A program made the translations under genes and the position numbers. A model generated the notes under the pieces. It did not search any database, was not told the origin of the DNA, and saw only the letters and a list, made by a program, of their open reading frames with translations. From positions 620,001-684,000 of the forward strand of contig WACJ01000513.1 in NCBI GenBank assembly GCA_008973525.1: DNA of 64,000 nt. Reading direction: 5' to 3'. Positions within the stretch are counted from its first letter, which is position 1. Each line of letters begins with the position of its first letter. This document shows, piece by piece, positions 24,740 through 34,819 of this stretch. This DNA comes from Stenopsyche tienmushanensis (lineage: Eukaryota; Arthropoda; Insecta; Trichoptera; Stenopsychidae).

Positions 24740-25735
24740 TAGGTTGATCGATTACAATCGCCCCCGATACGTCAAAACTGTCGTCTTAAGTTTAAAGTAA
24801 TAAAAATGTCTAGCAACTATCGATGAAATATGATCTGATTATGATGATGCCCATCTATATTGATAAAACCATAAATCGATGTGGTTACGACATGATTATT
24901 TCAAAACGTAATGGTTTCCGGTTAATTGGAATAGATCATGGGGGGTCTAATTAAGCGGTTTCCATAACTAACCTATGATTTAACCGATAGTCCCAAAAGC
25001 ACGCCCTAACGAAGGAAGAATATAGGATTTGAAAGGGACATTATATAAAACCATCCATGATTCGGACTTTATATAACAAACGCTCATTAGTGCTATCGGA
25101 AAATTTATGCGAAAAATCACAAGCATGAAATGTCAAAATTAAACAGTTGGCAGCATTGTGCATATATTTACAAACCGACGATATATCTGATCAAAAGAGA
25201 AACACAATTCGCGCTTTCGGGATAAATCACTCGGTATTGATCATTTGGGCCATGAAATGTTAGAAAGAATTTATTGCCGATATCATATATTCAGTTCAGA
25301 TTCGATACATGATCTTCGTTCGTATCTTTATTGAGTTATTTTTCTAAAGAGGAAAGAATTCGATGAAAGCGAGAAAATTTCATTTTGAGGCGCTCAATAT
25401 AAATTTAGAACGGAGCCAAGCATTGGGGAAGCAATTTTGTACATATTTTCACGTCACTGCAAGTAAAGATAAGAAGCCAATATGTCGAACGAGATAACTA
25501 TTTTAAAGACATAGGTTCGTGTGGATATGCACTTGGTGCAGCCATAATAATGTGGTCTCGCGAAATATGATTTTATCGCACATTGTTGGAAATATTTCCA
25601 AAAGAACATGGAAAAAGAGATATAAATAAAAATGATGTACGGGAGGCAGAGACATTATTTGTATAATTATTTCTCCAATGCTGTTTATTTTGTCATTTTG
25701 ATGTTTCATCGACAGATTCTACTCTGGGGGGTCTG
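24740..25735. other. No gene recognised
   Basis: AT-rich spacer. One isolated ACGATATATC (25,178) has no TTAA at the expected distance. No other structure noted. Confidence 0.4.
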
Positions 25736-25739
25736 CTTC

Positions 25740-26175
25740 TTCGTTTACGACAGTAAAATATTGGGTGGAAGAATTTAAACGAGGCCGTACGAACTGCCAA
25801 GGCGAACATCGCAATGGTCGACCAAATGAGATGACCACGCCAGAAATGTTGAAGAAAAGCAACAAAATGGTATTGGATGACCGTCGAGATGCGCGAGCTA
25901 GCAAACATGATAAGCATTTCAAAAAAATCTGTACATCGTATATTGACTGAAAATTTGGACATGAGAAAGCTGTGTGCAAGATGCGTACCGCATTTGCTCA
26001 CAATGGAACAAAAACAGCATCGTGAGGATGTTTCAATCGAATATTTGGTAATGTTTCACACCAATCAAGTCGAGTTTTTGCGTCGATTTATAACCTTGGA
26101 TGAAGCACGGTTCCGTCACTTCATATCTGAGACAAAGGAACGTGGGGACCCTCCACTGACCCAAGCTTTGTATTG
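25740..26175 (+). pseudogene. Mariner transposase, N-terminal half with helix-turn-helix
   Basis: Plus-strand frames encode VKYWVEEFKRGRTNCQ-EHRNGRP and TPEMLKKSNKMVLDDRR (one frame), then after a frameshift near 25,880 MRELANMISISKKSVHRIL, MRKLCARCVPHLLT and FLRRFITLDEARFRHF. This is the full mariner N-terminal order: linker, helix-turn-helix (residues around SISKKSVHRIL), the (W/C)VPHLLT motif and the first catalytic aspartate in TLDE. The sequence then stops matching before the second catalytic region, and an unrelated repeat begins at about 26,205. The best-preserved N-terminal mariner in the window, but inactive. Confidence 0.85.
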
Positions 26176-26204
26176 TTCCCACTATTCGAGATTAGTAAAT
26201 TATA

Positions 26205-26475
26205 ACCAGATAAAATAAATTTGCAAAATAGATAAATAAATAGGTTTTATATGTGAGGGGAAGTCTAGTAAACTAATGTAAATTAGACTCTGGGAGGGGG
26301 GGGGGGGTCCCGTAATTGTATAAATCATAGAAAGCCCCCGGTACGTATATATTACCGAAAATATCGGCAAATGTACTAAAAGACACGGAGTAACCATAAG
26401 GTCTGTGTGTCCAACCGGTCCGCTTCTCGGACCGCTGATACGATGAATGAGCGCCTCGCGATCGGACACCATGCC
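26205..26475 (-). repeat. Interspersed repeat family F, copy 1
   Basis: It aligns with 58,364-58,605 over about 270 bp, beginning AGATAAAATAAATT(T/G)G(C/T)AAAAT and including TCTGTGTGTCCAACCGGTCC, CTTCTCGGA and GATGAATGAGCGC-like blocks. Both copies keep a long open minus-strand frame with related sequence (REALI-R-S-PRSGPVGHTD...). Copy 1 holds a run of 12 G at 26,296-26,307. On the minus strand the copies end in an AT-rich tail, as some retroposons do. Class unknown. Confidence 0.6.
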
Positions 26476-26539
26476 CGAACATAGTCTGCCTCCATGAACG
26501 GATCTCCGCGTGGACACTCCGAGATCGAGGAAAGTCCTT

Positions 26540-27380
26540 GTGGTGTCCTCAAAAACTTGTGGTCACTTATGGGCGTGATCACTTTTTTAGGCTAACGATC
26601 ACTTGAGAGACATCTTTTTAATGCTAAATATTATCTTTGTTATTAATAACATTTTATAGCAAGGCTTTGAAAGTGCAACCAATGACGGAGTAGCTGACGA
26701 AAAGTAATATTATGAGCCTAAACATATGGTTACTTCACTGCAGCAATCGGCATACTAGTAAACCATGCATAAGAAACCACGCTCGTGAAATCCGCCCAAT
26801 ACATCTAAATATGAGCATATATTTCCTTAGAATGTATCTTATGAAGCGTGATTTTCATTTTTATCCCAGATGAAACTCCTGCAATTACGCGATATAATCC
26901 CGCGATGGAAACGCTGTTTTAATATTATTCTATCATCAAAATACATTTAATCTGCACAACGACTACAGTTGTCCCATTTGATCCCCATTTCGTTTACAGG
27001 ATCACGTACAGGCAAGTATTTGCCGTATTAGAATAAACAGGATTATCAAACATCTGTTAAAATAACAGATGGACACTACATTACCATAAAAAATAATTTT
27101 CATAGTAATTCAAAATGAGTAAATACAATATGAACGAATTCATTTGCATGCTGCATCTCATTCCTATTACCTTGATCCTCTATTTTTTTACATTAAAGGC
27201 CTTAACCCGCAAAAAACCTTGTCCTCACTCCGTTAAACATATTTTAATAGATGATAATTAATCCTTTCAATTAATGTCGCTTCTAACAATGAACACAGTG
27301 TTTGAAGATATAAACACTATTCAACGCTTTTATCTTATATTTACATCGTATTCAGACTCGGATATGAAATTAAATTAAGA
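26540..27380. other. No gene recognised
   Basis: AT-rich spacer without recognised repeats or credible frames. Confidence 0.5.
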
Positions 27381-27385
27381 TGAAT

Positions 27386-27472
27386 TTAACCCATAGGCGG
27401 CAAAGACACGATATATCATAGATTACGAACCGGTCGATAACTGCTATGGACGTCGTCGATGACGTCAATTGC
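27386..27472 (+). mobile_element. piggyBac-type MITE end, family shared with 3,703
   Basis: TTAACCCATAGGCGGCAAAG, then ACGATATATCAT at base 23, then GAACCGGTC and GACGTCGTCGATGACGTCAA. The same order is found on the minus strand at 3,703-3,617. The far end was not recognised. Confidence 0.5.
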
Positions 27473-27479
27473 AAGAATA

Positions 27480-28800
27480 TAAATAGTTTCTGTGGTCCAG
27501 GGCATCAGTGATTGAAAACATTTTTTACATATTTTTATTAATTATTATCTAAAATAGGAACGGATGTGCCACTTTGTAGGACATCTTTGCTACTCAAATG
27601 AGTCTATTTTGGTATGCATTGGTCATAATGCCTTATAAAAAACTGTTATTAGAATCATAAGTGTAAATAATATTAGGTAAAGCCAAAAGTAATCAAAATT
27701 TCATTGATGAGCTCTTTCACAGTTGACTCCAATTGACTTATTGCGAGATGCGATCGATCGAAAAGCGACTCAAAAGCAGAAGAATTTTTGAAAAGAGGAA
27801 TTGAAAATCTGTGGGAAATAGTAGGGAGTAATAAGGGAAATTATATTTTGTAAGATTTTGTAAATAAAAACGAAAAAATAACAAATTAATTCTTTCATTG
27901 TTAGGCAATCGGCAAAGACTTTTCGATACATCTAATACGACAATCAACAACAGCGAGATCTGAATTGATTACTTGCATCTCATCGATCCTACTTATTCAG
28001 CGAATCTTCAAGTTACTAGGTTCAAAGATCATCAATAATTTACTCAGCGCGAATACTCTGTCGTATTATCATGAAGCTCGGTCATCTTGTATTTCTTGAA
28101 TATATTAGGAATTCAATGAATGCGTTCGAAATCCAAGCCAAAGCGTTGGTGTGGGTGGCCCGGTGATGGTATGTGAACTAGACCGCAGTTAAAATAGTTC
28201 ATTAACAGTCAAATATTCTGAATGTACGTTGGTGTGAGAGGATCTGCTTTCACCATCTGAACCTGCTCTAACGTTTGGTGAACAAAAAAACAGAAGAAAG
28301 TAACACGATTTCCCATAGGCAACACTGCTGGCCGCAGTTCGACAATGGCACCAATCTCGAAGAGAAAGAGGCGAAATCAAAGCAGAAAAACTATGGGACA
28401 CATGCGAAGATCTACTGATTCCGCTAGGAAAACAATGCATCTTTGAACTTTGTATCTTCGATGTAACAAGGGAACCAAACCTGCATATTAATCTCAATGG
28501 AAAAAAATACAAAACAATGCAATAGAACAATCAAGAATACTGAATCATTTCGATACAAGCCATATTTTTCGATATAACAAATAAATATTTGAATTATTGA
28601 GGTGGAACAGGTTTGCCTTACTGATTTTTATGAACTTCTAAATAATTGAGCTGCAATTTTTTCTAGCAAATCCTCAATGTCTTTGCCTGCATATGCATTC
28701 AACTTAATACTTCTTCATCCCTACTTTTCTCACCTTCAATTATATTTTTACAGCGTCCAACGTCGTAGAATAGCCTTGGCTGCAGGAGGATGTCCTTCCC
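27480..28800. other. No gene recognised
   Basis: AT-rich spacer with a somewhat GC-richer part at 28,130-28,460. The 113-codon minus-strand frame there is cysteine- and serine-rich but shows no domain, start context or splice signals that I can support. Confidence 0.4.
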
Positions 28801-28810
28801 GCGGACAGAT

Positions 28811-28935
28811 ACACTACAAAGCAATCACTATACCGCTTCTACACTACAAAGCAATCACTATACCAGTGGCAAGCCTATTTTATTAAATATTACACAAACA
28901 CAGCATAATCTTTTAAATAACAACATCCGCTAATA
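28811..28935 (+). repeat. Tandem duplication plus family A tail
   Basis: ACACTACAAAGCAATCACTA followed by TACC occurs at 28,811-28,834 and 28,841-28,864 (30-bp period). It runs directly into the family A tail GTGGCAAGCCTATTTTATTA, ATATTACAC and AAACACAGCAT (to about 28,935). In other copies AAAGCAACCACTAC precedes the tail, so the duplicated unit corresponds to family A sequence. Confidence 0.7.
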
Positions 28936-29712
28936 AATAGAAAAAAGCAATGCATTCAATCAATTTTTCTTATCAGCAGAAGGCCTTCACTTCACCAATT
29001 AACCAGGAAATCTAAGCATTACAATTTTCTATTTTAAAAAATGCGTATAAGATCGAAGATATGCGACAGCATTTAATAAAATTAGATCATTTTTTCGCAA
29101 TTGATTTGAAGTCGAAATAATTGTAGCAAAAAATGATTAAATGTTACATGTGGTCGATATGGCGATGAAACAAAAACTGAAGGAAAAAAATCATGCTTCA
29201 TCAAGACGCATCTGAAATGCAGCTGCATGGGCGATTTCTTCGAATATCATGGAACTATCTGATCAATATTTTCAGTTTAATATAAAGAGCTGATACGCCT
29301 CCTATGTCACATATGATAACGAAAAGTCAACATGCCTGAATAATCAGAAAAGTGGAAGCGTCATTCCATCGAGAGGAACGTAGTCATCCGAGAAAAAAAA
29401 CTCTAAGAAACAAGAAAATATTCATCACGTTACAATTTAAAAGTATTCAACACTACAAAATAGCATTTCGATCTATTAATGTCCTTTTGCAGCGAATCTA
29501 CGTAAACGGGTGCGTTTATTTCAAACAGACACTGAATAAATGTTTAAGAAATATGAATTGTTTAGCATAATTGAATTAATTTACTAAATATATGTAAGAA
29601 AATTATAATGGGGGGCTATTTTTAGAAAATTTTATCCAGCGTTATAGCTCCCATCATTTTCAAACATACTTTATCTGAAAAATTTGGATCTACTTTCCGA
29701 CAATAAATAATT

Positions 29713-29755
29713 TTAACCCTTTCAGTCGCTGTGCACATTGCAATGTACAGTAATT
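29713..29755 (+). repeat. piggyBac-type terminus, possible
   Basis: TTAACCCTTTCAGTCGCTG followed by TGTGCACATTGCAATGTACA, a broken palindrome. It resembles the layout at 4,255 and 30,881 (TTAACC start, palindrome soon after). The other end was not found. Confidence 0.35.
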
Positions 29756-29869
29756 TTAAAGCCGATCAACATCACATTCGGCATTATATATTTCTATTTT
29801 TCAACCAGGATTTCAACACTACCAAGGACAAAAAAGCCATAAATTAAATTTACGTTGAAGTGTTACCAT

Positions 29870-30057
29870 TAAGATATGTCGATTTTGGTTTTCAAAATTT
29901 AAATCAGATAACTGATGTTTGAAAGACGCCCCTAGAACTGGAAAACTCCTCAATTTTAATGACGACATATTTGTGGAAACAGATCTTCGATTAAGACTGG
30001 GAACTAGGGGGCTAAAACTGGACGAATTGTAACTGGGGATGAAAAATGGGTTGTGTA
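29870..30057 (+). pseudogene. Mariner transposase fragment cut by a hAT insertion
   Basis: It encodes CRFWFSKFKSDN, a stop, LKDAPRTGKL and then, after a shift, LDELVTGDEKWVVY, i.e. the mariner region up to the first catalytic aspartate (D in GDEKW). It is closely related to the minus strand at 3,490-3,545. Similarity breaks exactly at the hAT terminus at 30,058. Confidence 0.7.
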
Positions 30058-30715
30058 TAGGGAATCCAATCCAGAGGCAAAATTTCGATCCCGAATTCGG
30101 GATTGTATTAGACCATCCCGGGATCAGTCCCGGGATCCCAGAACCAAGATTTTCAATAGTTTAAATTGCATTGATAAATTTGATCAAAAATTACTAGGCA
30201 ACATGCTGCTGCAAAGGCACGCTCAGCCTCCACACTCGTTAGAGATATCGTCATCAGATATTTAAATGCTGGCTCGAGTTGATGACCACGTGAGCCCCCA
30301 TTTTCGAAAAAACACCATCAATGTGACTGATAAAATTCCTTTCTGCCGAGACACGGACTAAAACTCGCAAAAATCCTGATTTCCTGATAAATTATTTATT
30401 TCCGTCGCTCCAGATGAATACTTATATACTATAATACTATGATGTGATTCGTAATTATATTACGGAGGTATAAAAAAAAATCTGAAGCCCGTATCTATTA
30501 TATTTCATATCGATATTCCCATTATTAGAGTCAAGGTGTAGTAAATACATCACCGGTAAGGAAAGGTTATTATAACAATTCGAATAATATATATGCTGGT
30601 GAGGTGTACGATTTCTGATACAAATTTCAATCCCAAATTTTTCGTGATTACGTTTACTAATCACGGGATTCATGAGCACCTAAAACTGTCCGGGATCCCG
30701 GGATCGGATTCCCTA
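30058..30715 (+). mobile_element. hAT family 1, copy 4; flanks do not match each other
   Basis: 658 bp with inverted ends TAGGGAATCCAATCC and GGATCGGATTCCCTA and ATCCCGGGA repeats inside each. The interior matches 22,095-22,831. The right flank (from 30,716) starts CTCGAGAG and continues for about 78 bp like the right flank of the 22-kb copy. The left flank is mariner sequence, so there is no target duplication. The copy therefore seems to be a recombinant or an insertion carried with host sequence. No transposase frame. Confidence 0.8.
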
Positions 30716-30842
30716 CTCGAGAGTGATTTCATGAAAACAACCTCCGAGCTTAACTCAATTATTTATGATAGTGACAGTGCAAAAAACGATGGCTAGGATA
30801 ATATATTTTAGGTATTGAAAAAAAAAATTCTATGAAAAAAAT

Positions 30843-30881
30843 AGCGACTCACCGGTGAGTCGCTGGCGCTTAAGTGGTTAA
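30843..30881 (-). mobile_element. piggyBac-type terminus with perfect 22-bp palindrome
   Basis: Read from 30,881 on the minus strand: TTAACCACTTAAGCGCC, then a perfect 22-bp palindrome (30,843-30,864) with half-site AGCGACTCACC. This mirrors the TTAA-plus-palindrome layout at 4,255-4,287. The other terminus was not recognised. Confidence 0.4.
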
Positions 30882-30936
30882 GTCTCTGCTCTGTCATTGA
30901 CCAAGCTAACAAAAACAAATGGAAGATAAACTAGAT

Positions 30937-31839
30937 CAGTGTTCCCCAACCAGTTGTCCGCGGCCCGGTATCGGGCCGCAGAGACTTTCCACCGAGCCGC
31001 AAACAGTGTGCCAAATTTAAAGAAATTCGCCATGCAAAAATATTAAATCATAACACCTCCTTCTCCATGCTGAAGTGAGATGGCTTTCGAGCGAAAAGGT
31101 TCTTTCACGACGCTTTGAATTAAGGGAAGAAGCAAAAAAATGTACGAGAGAAAAACTCGGCCCTACTAAAACATTTTTTGGACGAGAAATGGATGAGTAA
31201 AGTCGCAAATAAGGCGGACAGATTTAGTCTACTTAATAACTTTAGCCTTTCTCCCCAGGGGTTTTGTAGAAATATTTTTAAACTAAGAAATAAGGTTGAT
31301 GCATTTAAAAATAAACTGTTTTTTTCGGATTGTCGCGTACAAGAAGAGGATTTAGAAATGTTTCCTCTTTTGCAACAATTTTTAATTGCTGCTAATGTCG
31401 ACAGGAAAGGTGTTTTAAATGTAATAAGTTAACACTTGAAGGTATTGGTACTAAAAATGAATTACTAATATCCCGAAAATAAGGATCCTCGTAAATGAAA
31501 TCTTTGGATTAATAATCCTTTCATGGAGGACGACATTTCATGAACTCTTACGAGTAGAGAAAAAGAACAATTAATAGAGTTGTCTTCGGATGCCACTCTG
31601 ATATCCAGACACAAAACATTAACATTGCCTCGATTTTGGATATCAGTGGAAGATGAATATCCATCTTTAAGCTCTAAAGCTATAAATATATATAAATGTC
31701 ATTTTCAACCACCTGTTCGTGCGAAAAGGAGTTTACGTCCATGTCCTTGATAAAATCGAAATAAAGGAATAGACTGGTCGTGAATGCAACACTTCGTCTG
31801 TCAGAGACAGCACTGTAGTCAATGTGTTGGGGAACACTG
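30937..31839 (+). mobile_element. hAT element, ZBED/SCAND-type, with decayed transposase
   Basis: A 903-bp element with perfect 14-bp inverted ends CAGTGTTCCCCAAC (30,937-30,950; 31,826-31,839) and a near-perfect 8-bp target duplication, AACTAGAT (30,929-30,936) versus AACCAGAT (31,840-31,847). Plus-strand frames encode LLLHAEVRWLSSEKVLSRRF then ELREE (from about 31,045), DEKWMSKVANKADRF and LNNFSLSPQG (31,178-31,432 open), then DATLISRH, LTLPRFWISVEDEYPSLSSKA (about 31,590-31,680). This order, especially H-EVRWLS-GKVL-R-FELR and FW-S---EYP-LS-KA, is that of hAT transposases domesticated elsewhere as ZBED5/SCAND3/FAM200. The zinc finger, the catalytic N-half and the dimerisation end are missing; internal deletion and frameshifts. 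Confidence 0.85.
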
Positions 31840-31859
31840 AACCAGATGACATCCACAGT

Positions 31860-33025
31860 ATAAAAAGGATTCTGTGTACAGACAAGGGTAAAAATGCAAA
31901 TTTCGAGATCATTTTCTAAAGACGTGTTGTAGTTGACACTCGATTTGTGGCAAGAGGACTGTTGGTAAGAGGATGTTCAAGTCCACAAAATTTCCATAGA
32001 ATTTACTATCAATTTTTATACTAAAATAGTCATAAATGAGCTATAAAAGGACAAGAAAGCATGCGATCAGTAAGCAATTTGGCGGAGTCAATCAGTGTCA
32101 ATAGTACCACATGAAAATTCATCGTGTCAAAAAAGTTCACATTAATCCCTTAAAGAAGTAAGACACAGTGTTGTGTTCAAATTCCAATGATTCAGAAAGA
32201 GCATTCTTATGCGTTGAGCTCGAAGACAGACATAGACGGAGAGAGTATCTTGCGTACATCGTTCGATTGTATGGATTGTTAACCCAAATTTATTGACTAA
32301 TAATGATATGTGAATGATATAATGAATGGATTTCAAGTGTATGGTTCATGTTTACTTGAAGAAATTAATGAATATTGTGTGCTATCGACAGTGTTTAGTT
32401 ATGTACAAGTTTCATACACGCTGCGACGACGGTCCAGAGAGATAAGTAAATTTGCGCGGATGATAAGTGACGTACATACAAATATGACATCTAAATTTAT
32501 GATTATTTAAAATTAGCTCACTACTCAAAGGGCTGAGGCTAAAGATTTAAGCGTGTTTGATTCTGCGAAGACCATGTGTTTTGCGAAAGCTATACAACGT
32601 ATTGAGATTGACCATTCCGATAAAAAATGAAGCGGTGCTGAGCGTACAAGAAAAAAATCATTTGAAATTCACAAATAAAATAATAAGCCTCATACGAAAG
32701 TAAAAGGATACCGGATAAGTAAGACCGGTTCCAAATTTGCAATACGTTTGCGAACTCTCAAACGAATATTTAACTTTCACGGTCACGATTACTACATCAC
32801 AATAATTTTAATTCTGGGTTCAACACCCGCAAATTTTAGAACAAAATGCGACGTATTATTTAGGCCAAAATGCGAAACGTTCCACAATTTAGGAACGTAG
32901 GAAAACAAAATCGCAACTTTGCATTTCAGCCTAAAACCTCTGGGGATAAATGTCATCCATATTCGACGCACTGTATAATATTTACACATGACGTCTTTTC
33001 AAATGATTTAAACCAGTTTGCTTCA
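31860..33025. other. No gene; diverged repeat shared with 21,641
   Basis: The part 31,883-31,975 shares AATGCAAATTTCGAGA, AGACGTGTTGT-like, TTGACACTCG and GCAAGAGGACTGTT with 21,641-21,810. Otherwise AT-rich without recognisable genes. Confidence 0.4.
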
Positions 33026-33029
33026 ATAG

Positions 33030-33175
33030 AAGGTAGTACAATTTCAATCATGGACAGGTTTATATTGCAACACCCAAAAATAGTTACTGTTTGTTGTGCA
33101 TTTTGGGCAAATGGAATCTTTCGACCACATTTCTTCGAAGATGTTGCCGGGACTGTGAATATCAAGCTATACTAA
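33030..33175 (+). pseudogene. IS630/Tc1-mariner-like transposase fragment
   Basis: The end of an open frame (32,870-33,175) reads HPKIVTVCCAFWANGIFRPHFFEDVAGT, corresponding to the HP-KVTVWCA-WA-GIIGP-FFE--AG block of IS630/Tc1-mariner family transposases found widely in arthropods. This block follows the first catalytic aspartate. The upstream part of the frame is not clearly alignable and downstream similarity is lost, so only a fragment remains. Confidence 0.55.
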
Positions 33176-33654
33176 TCAATGTCGACCATATATGAATGAC
33201 GATTCTTACGATCCTCGCAATGCATCAGTCGAAATTCGAAGACCATCAGACGGTCAGAATCAATACGTGATGTCTAATGAGTAGATAGCACGAGGGTGAT
33301 GAAACAATATACAGGAATTATTATGACGACGTGTCGAAGAACGACGCTGATAACAGCTTATGATAAAAATATGCTATGATAATACATCCGTTAAATTATA
33401 CTATCTGAAGAACTTAGAGCGGCAAGATACTGTGTTTTTTGTTGTTCTTCCTAAGCGTTCGCTGTCCGAATGCATCATAATTGGGCCGATTTTAGAAATT
33501 GAGCGTTTGTGCCGTTGAAATTCAACGCAGTGTTATAAGAGAAATATCCACCCACAGAACAGCGTGATTTAAATTCTTGCTGTCGAAAGTGGCATTCGTC
33601 ATTTTCGAAAAAAAATAGCTGAAACTATAAACGTGTAGGGGGGTCCTAACGGTC

Positions 33655-34110
33655 AGTTTGTATGGTCGCGCGTATTTGTCGGCCATTTTGTTCAGTCACA
33701 GTAAATTCTTCTGTTGGAGATGTCGTCGCGCGCTCTCGCCACTTCCCATCCATTCAAGATCAGACGCGATCATCCCTTTTTTATTTTGCAGAACAATATC
33801 ACCGCGAATACCCATCGGAAGCACTCACGACGAGGCAAGAAGTGGGAGACCATCAGTAATTTCTGACGAACTGTAAATTTTTGGATCATTTTGCACAGGA
33901 GGGAGAACCTTTTCTGGACTCTATCTTAACGGAGGATGAGATGTGGATGTGCCACTACACCCCAGAATCCGAAATTCAATCCAAAAAGAGCTGACGGTGG
34001 AGGTCTGTGACACTGGCATACAAAAGCTGGTGCCTGGACTACACAAATATCTCGATCTTGACGGCGATTACGTTGAAAAATAGTTTAATATATTTGTGAA
34101 GTATCCTGTG
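33655..34110 (+). pseudogene. Mariner-family relic (family H), internally deleted
   Basis: It starts with GTCGGCCATTTTGTTCAGTC as in 15,500-15,745 (minus) and 57,540-57,960. Frames encode YFAEQYHREYPSEA, a GRPSVISDEL-like linker, EPFLDSILTEDEMWMCHY-PES-IQSK (first catalytic aspartate as D in EDEMW) and the C-terminal KLVPGLHKYLDLDGDYVEK ending at about 34,083. The section between the first and third catalytic residues is deleted. Confidence 0.65.
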
Positions 34111-34187
34111 AATTTCGAACCTTTTAGTTCTTAGAATTTATTTATATTATTGATTTTATAAATTGATTTTTTCCTATTTGTCAACGG

Positions 34188-34265
34188 AAACTGTTAGCTA
34201 AAAGATGAAGCTGTGTTTGTGTAATATATATTAAAACAAGCTTGCTACTGGTCTAGTGATTACTT
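34188..34265 (-). repeat. Interspersed repeat family A, tail copy
   Basis: GTTAGCTAAAAGATGAAGCTG, TGTTTGTGTAATATATATTAAAAC and AAGCTTGCTACTGGTCTAGTG: the reverse complement of the family A tail. It breaks off before the LTR-like block at 34,313. Confidence 0.6.
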
Positions 34266-34312
34266 TATGGCATGGGAGCGTGCTCGCACGCGGGTCCGTT
34301 CTGCTTTCGGAC

Positions 34313-34553
34313 TGTTATGTAGCCGGGCGGATGAATGAAAGTGGACGGGCGTCGAACTGAACGACTCTCTTAGATAATTTCTTTATTGATCACGAGAGAA
34401 AGATCTGGCCGCAGGAAGGACGTCCTTCCACATGCAAAAGACGACTCGAAGCGATCGCTGTCATAATTGCAGACGCAATATGTCCGCAGCGCCACATGTA
34501 TTGCGCCTAAAGAGAGACAGAAGATGTCGCTATTAATATGGCATCATTACACA
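34313..34553 (-). mobile_element. LTR-like repeat, copy 2 (possible solo LTR)
   Basis: A 241-bp GC-richer block bounded by TGTTATGTAG and ATCATTACACA, i.e. TG...CA ends. On the minus strand it carries AATAAAG and the AGCGACATCTTCTG and CCAGATC blocks shared with 668-1,038. No matching short target duplication is visible (GGAC versus GGGA). No internal retroelement coding nearby. Classification is tentative. Confidence 0.4.
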
Positions 34554-34628
34554 GGGATGATATTTCACATATATACAGGCAGACAAATAGGCAGTAGAGG
34601 CTGAAAAGTTGATTTTATGCATTGCTTT

Positions 34629-34815
34629 TCTGAAAGATGAAGCTGTGTTTGTGTTATATATAATAAAATAGGCTTACTACTGATGTAGTGGTTGCTTTAT
34701 GGTACGTATTGACATATACAGGACAGACGGTGTGGCGCATGCGCATAACGTCTCATGTTATATGCGATGAACACGGACATACTACAAACGATTCTCCTTC
34801 TCTTTCCGGCCAATT
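34629..34815 (-). repeat. Interspersed repeat family A, near-complete copy
   Basis: The reverse complement matches 18,278-18,471 from GGCCGGAAAGAGA and GAATCGTTTGTA through TTATGCGCATGCGCC and ACCATAAAGCAACCACTAC to TTATTATATATAACACAAAC and AGCTTCATC. This copy and the one at 18,278 best define the family, about 190 bp. Confidence 0.65.
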
Positions 34816-34819
34816 AATT

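Noticed and set aside
25170..25190. Isolated ACGATATATC near 25,178 (and another near 12,820)
   Set aside because: Neither has TTAA 22 bases before it on either strand, so they were not counted with the fixed-distance termini.
28189..28530. 113-codon minus-strand open frame
   Set aside because: One of the longer open frames in the window, but its composition is low-complexity Ser/Cys/Phe with no domain, and the plus strand is equally uninformative.
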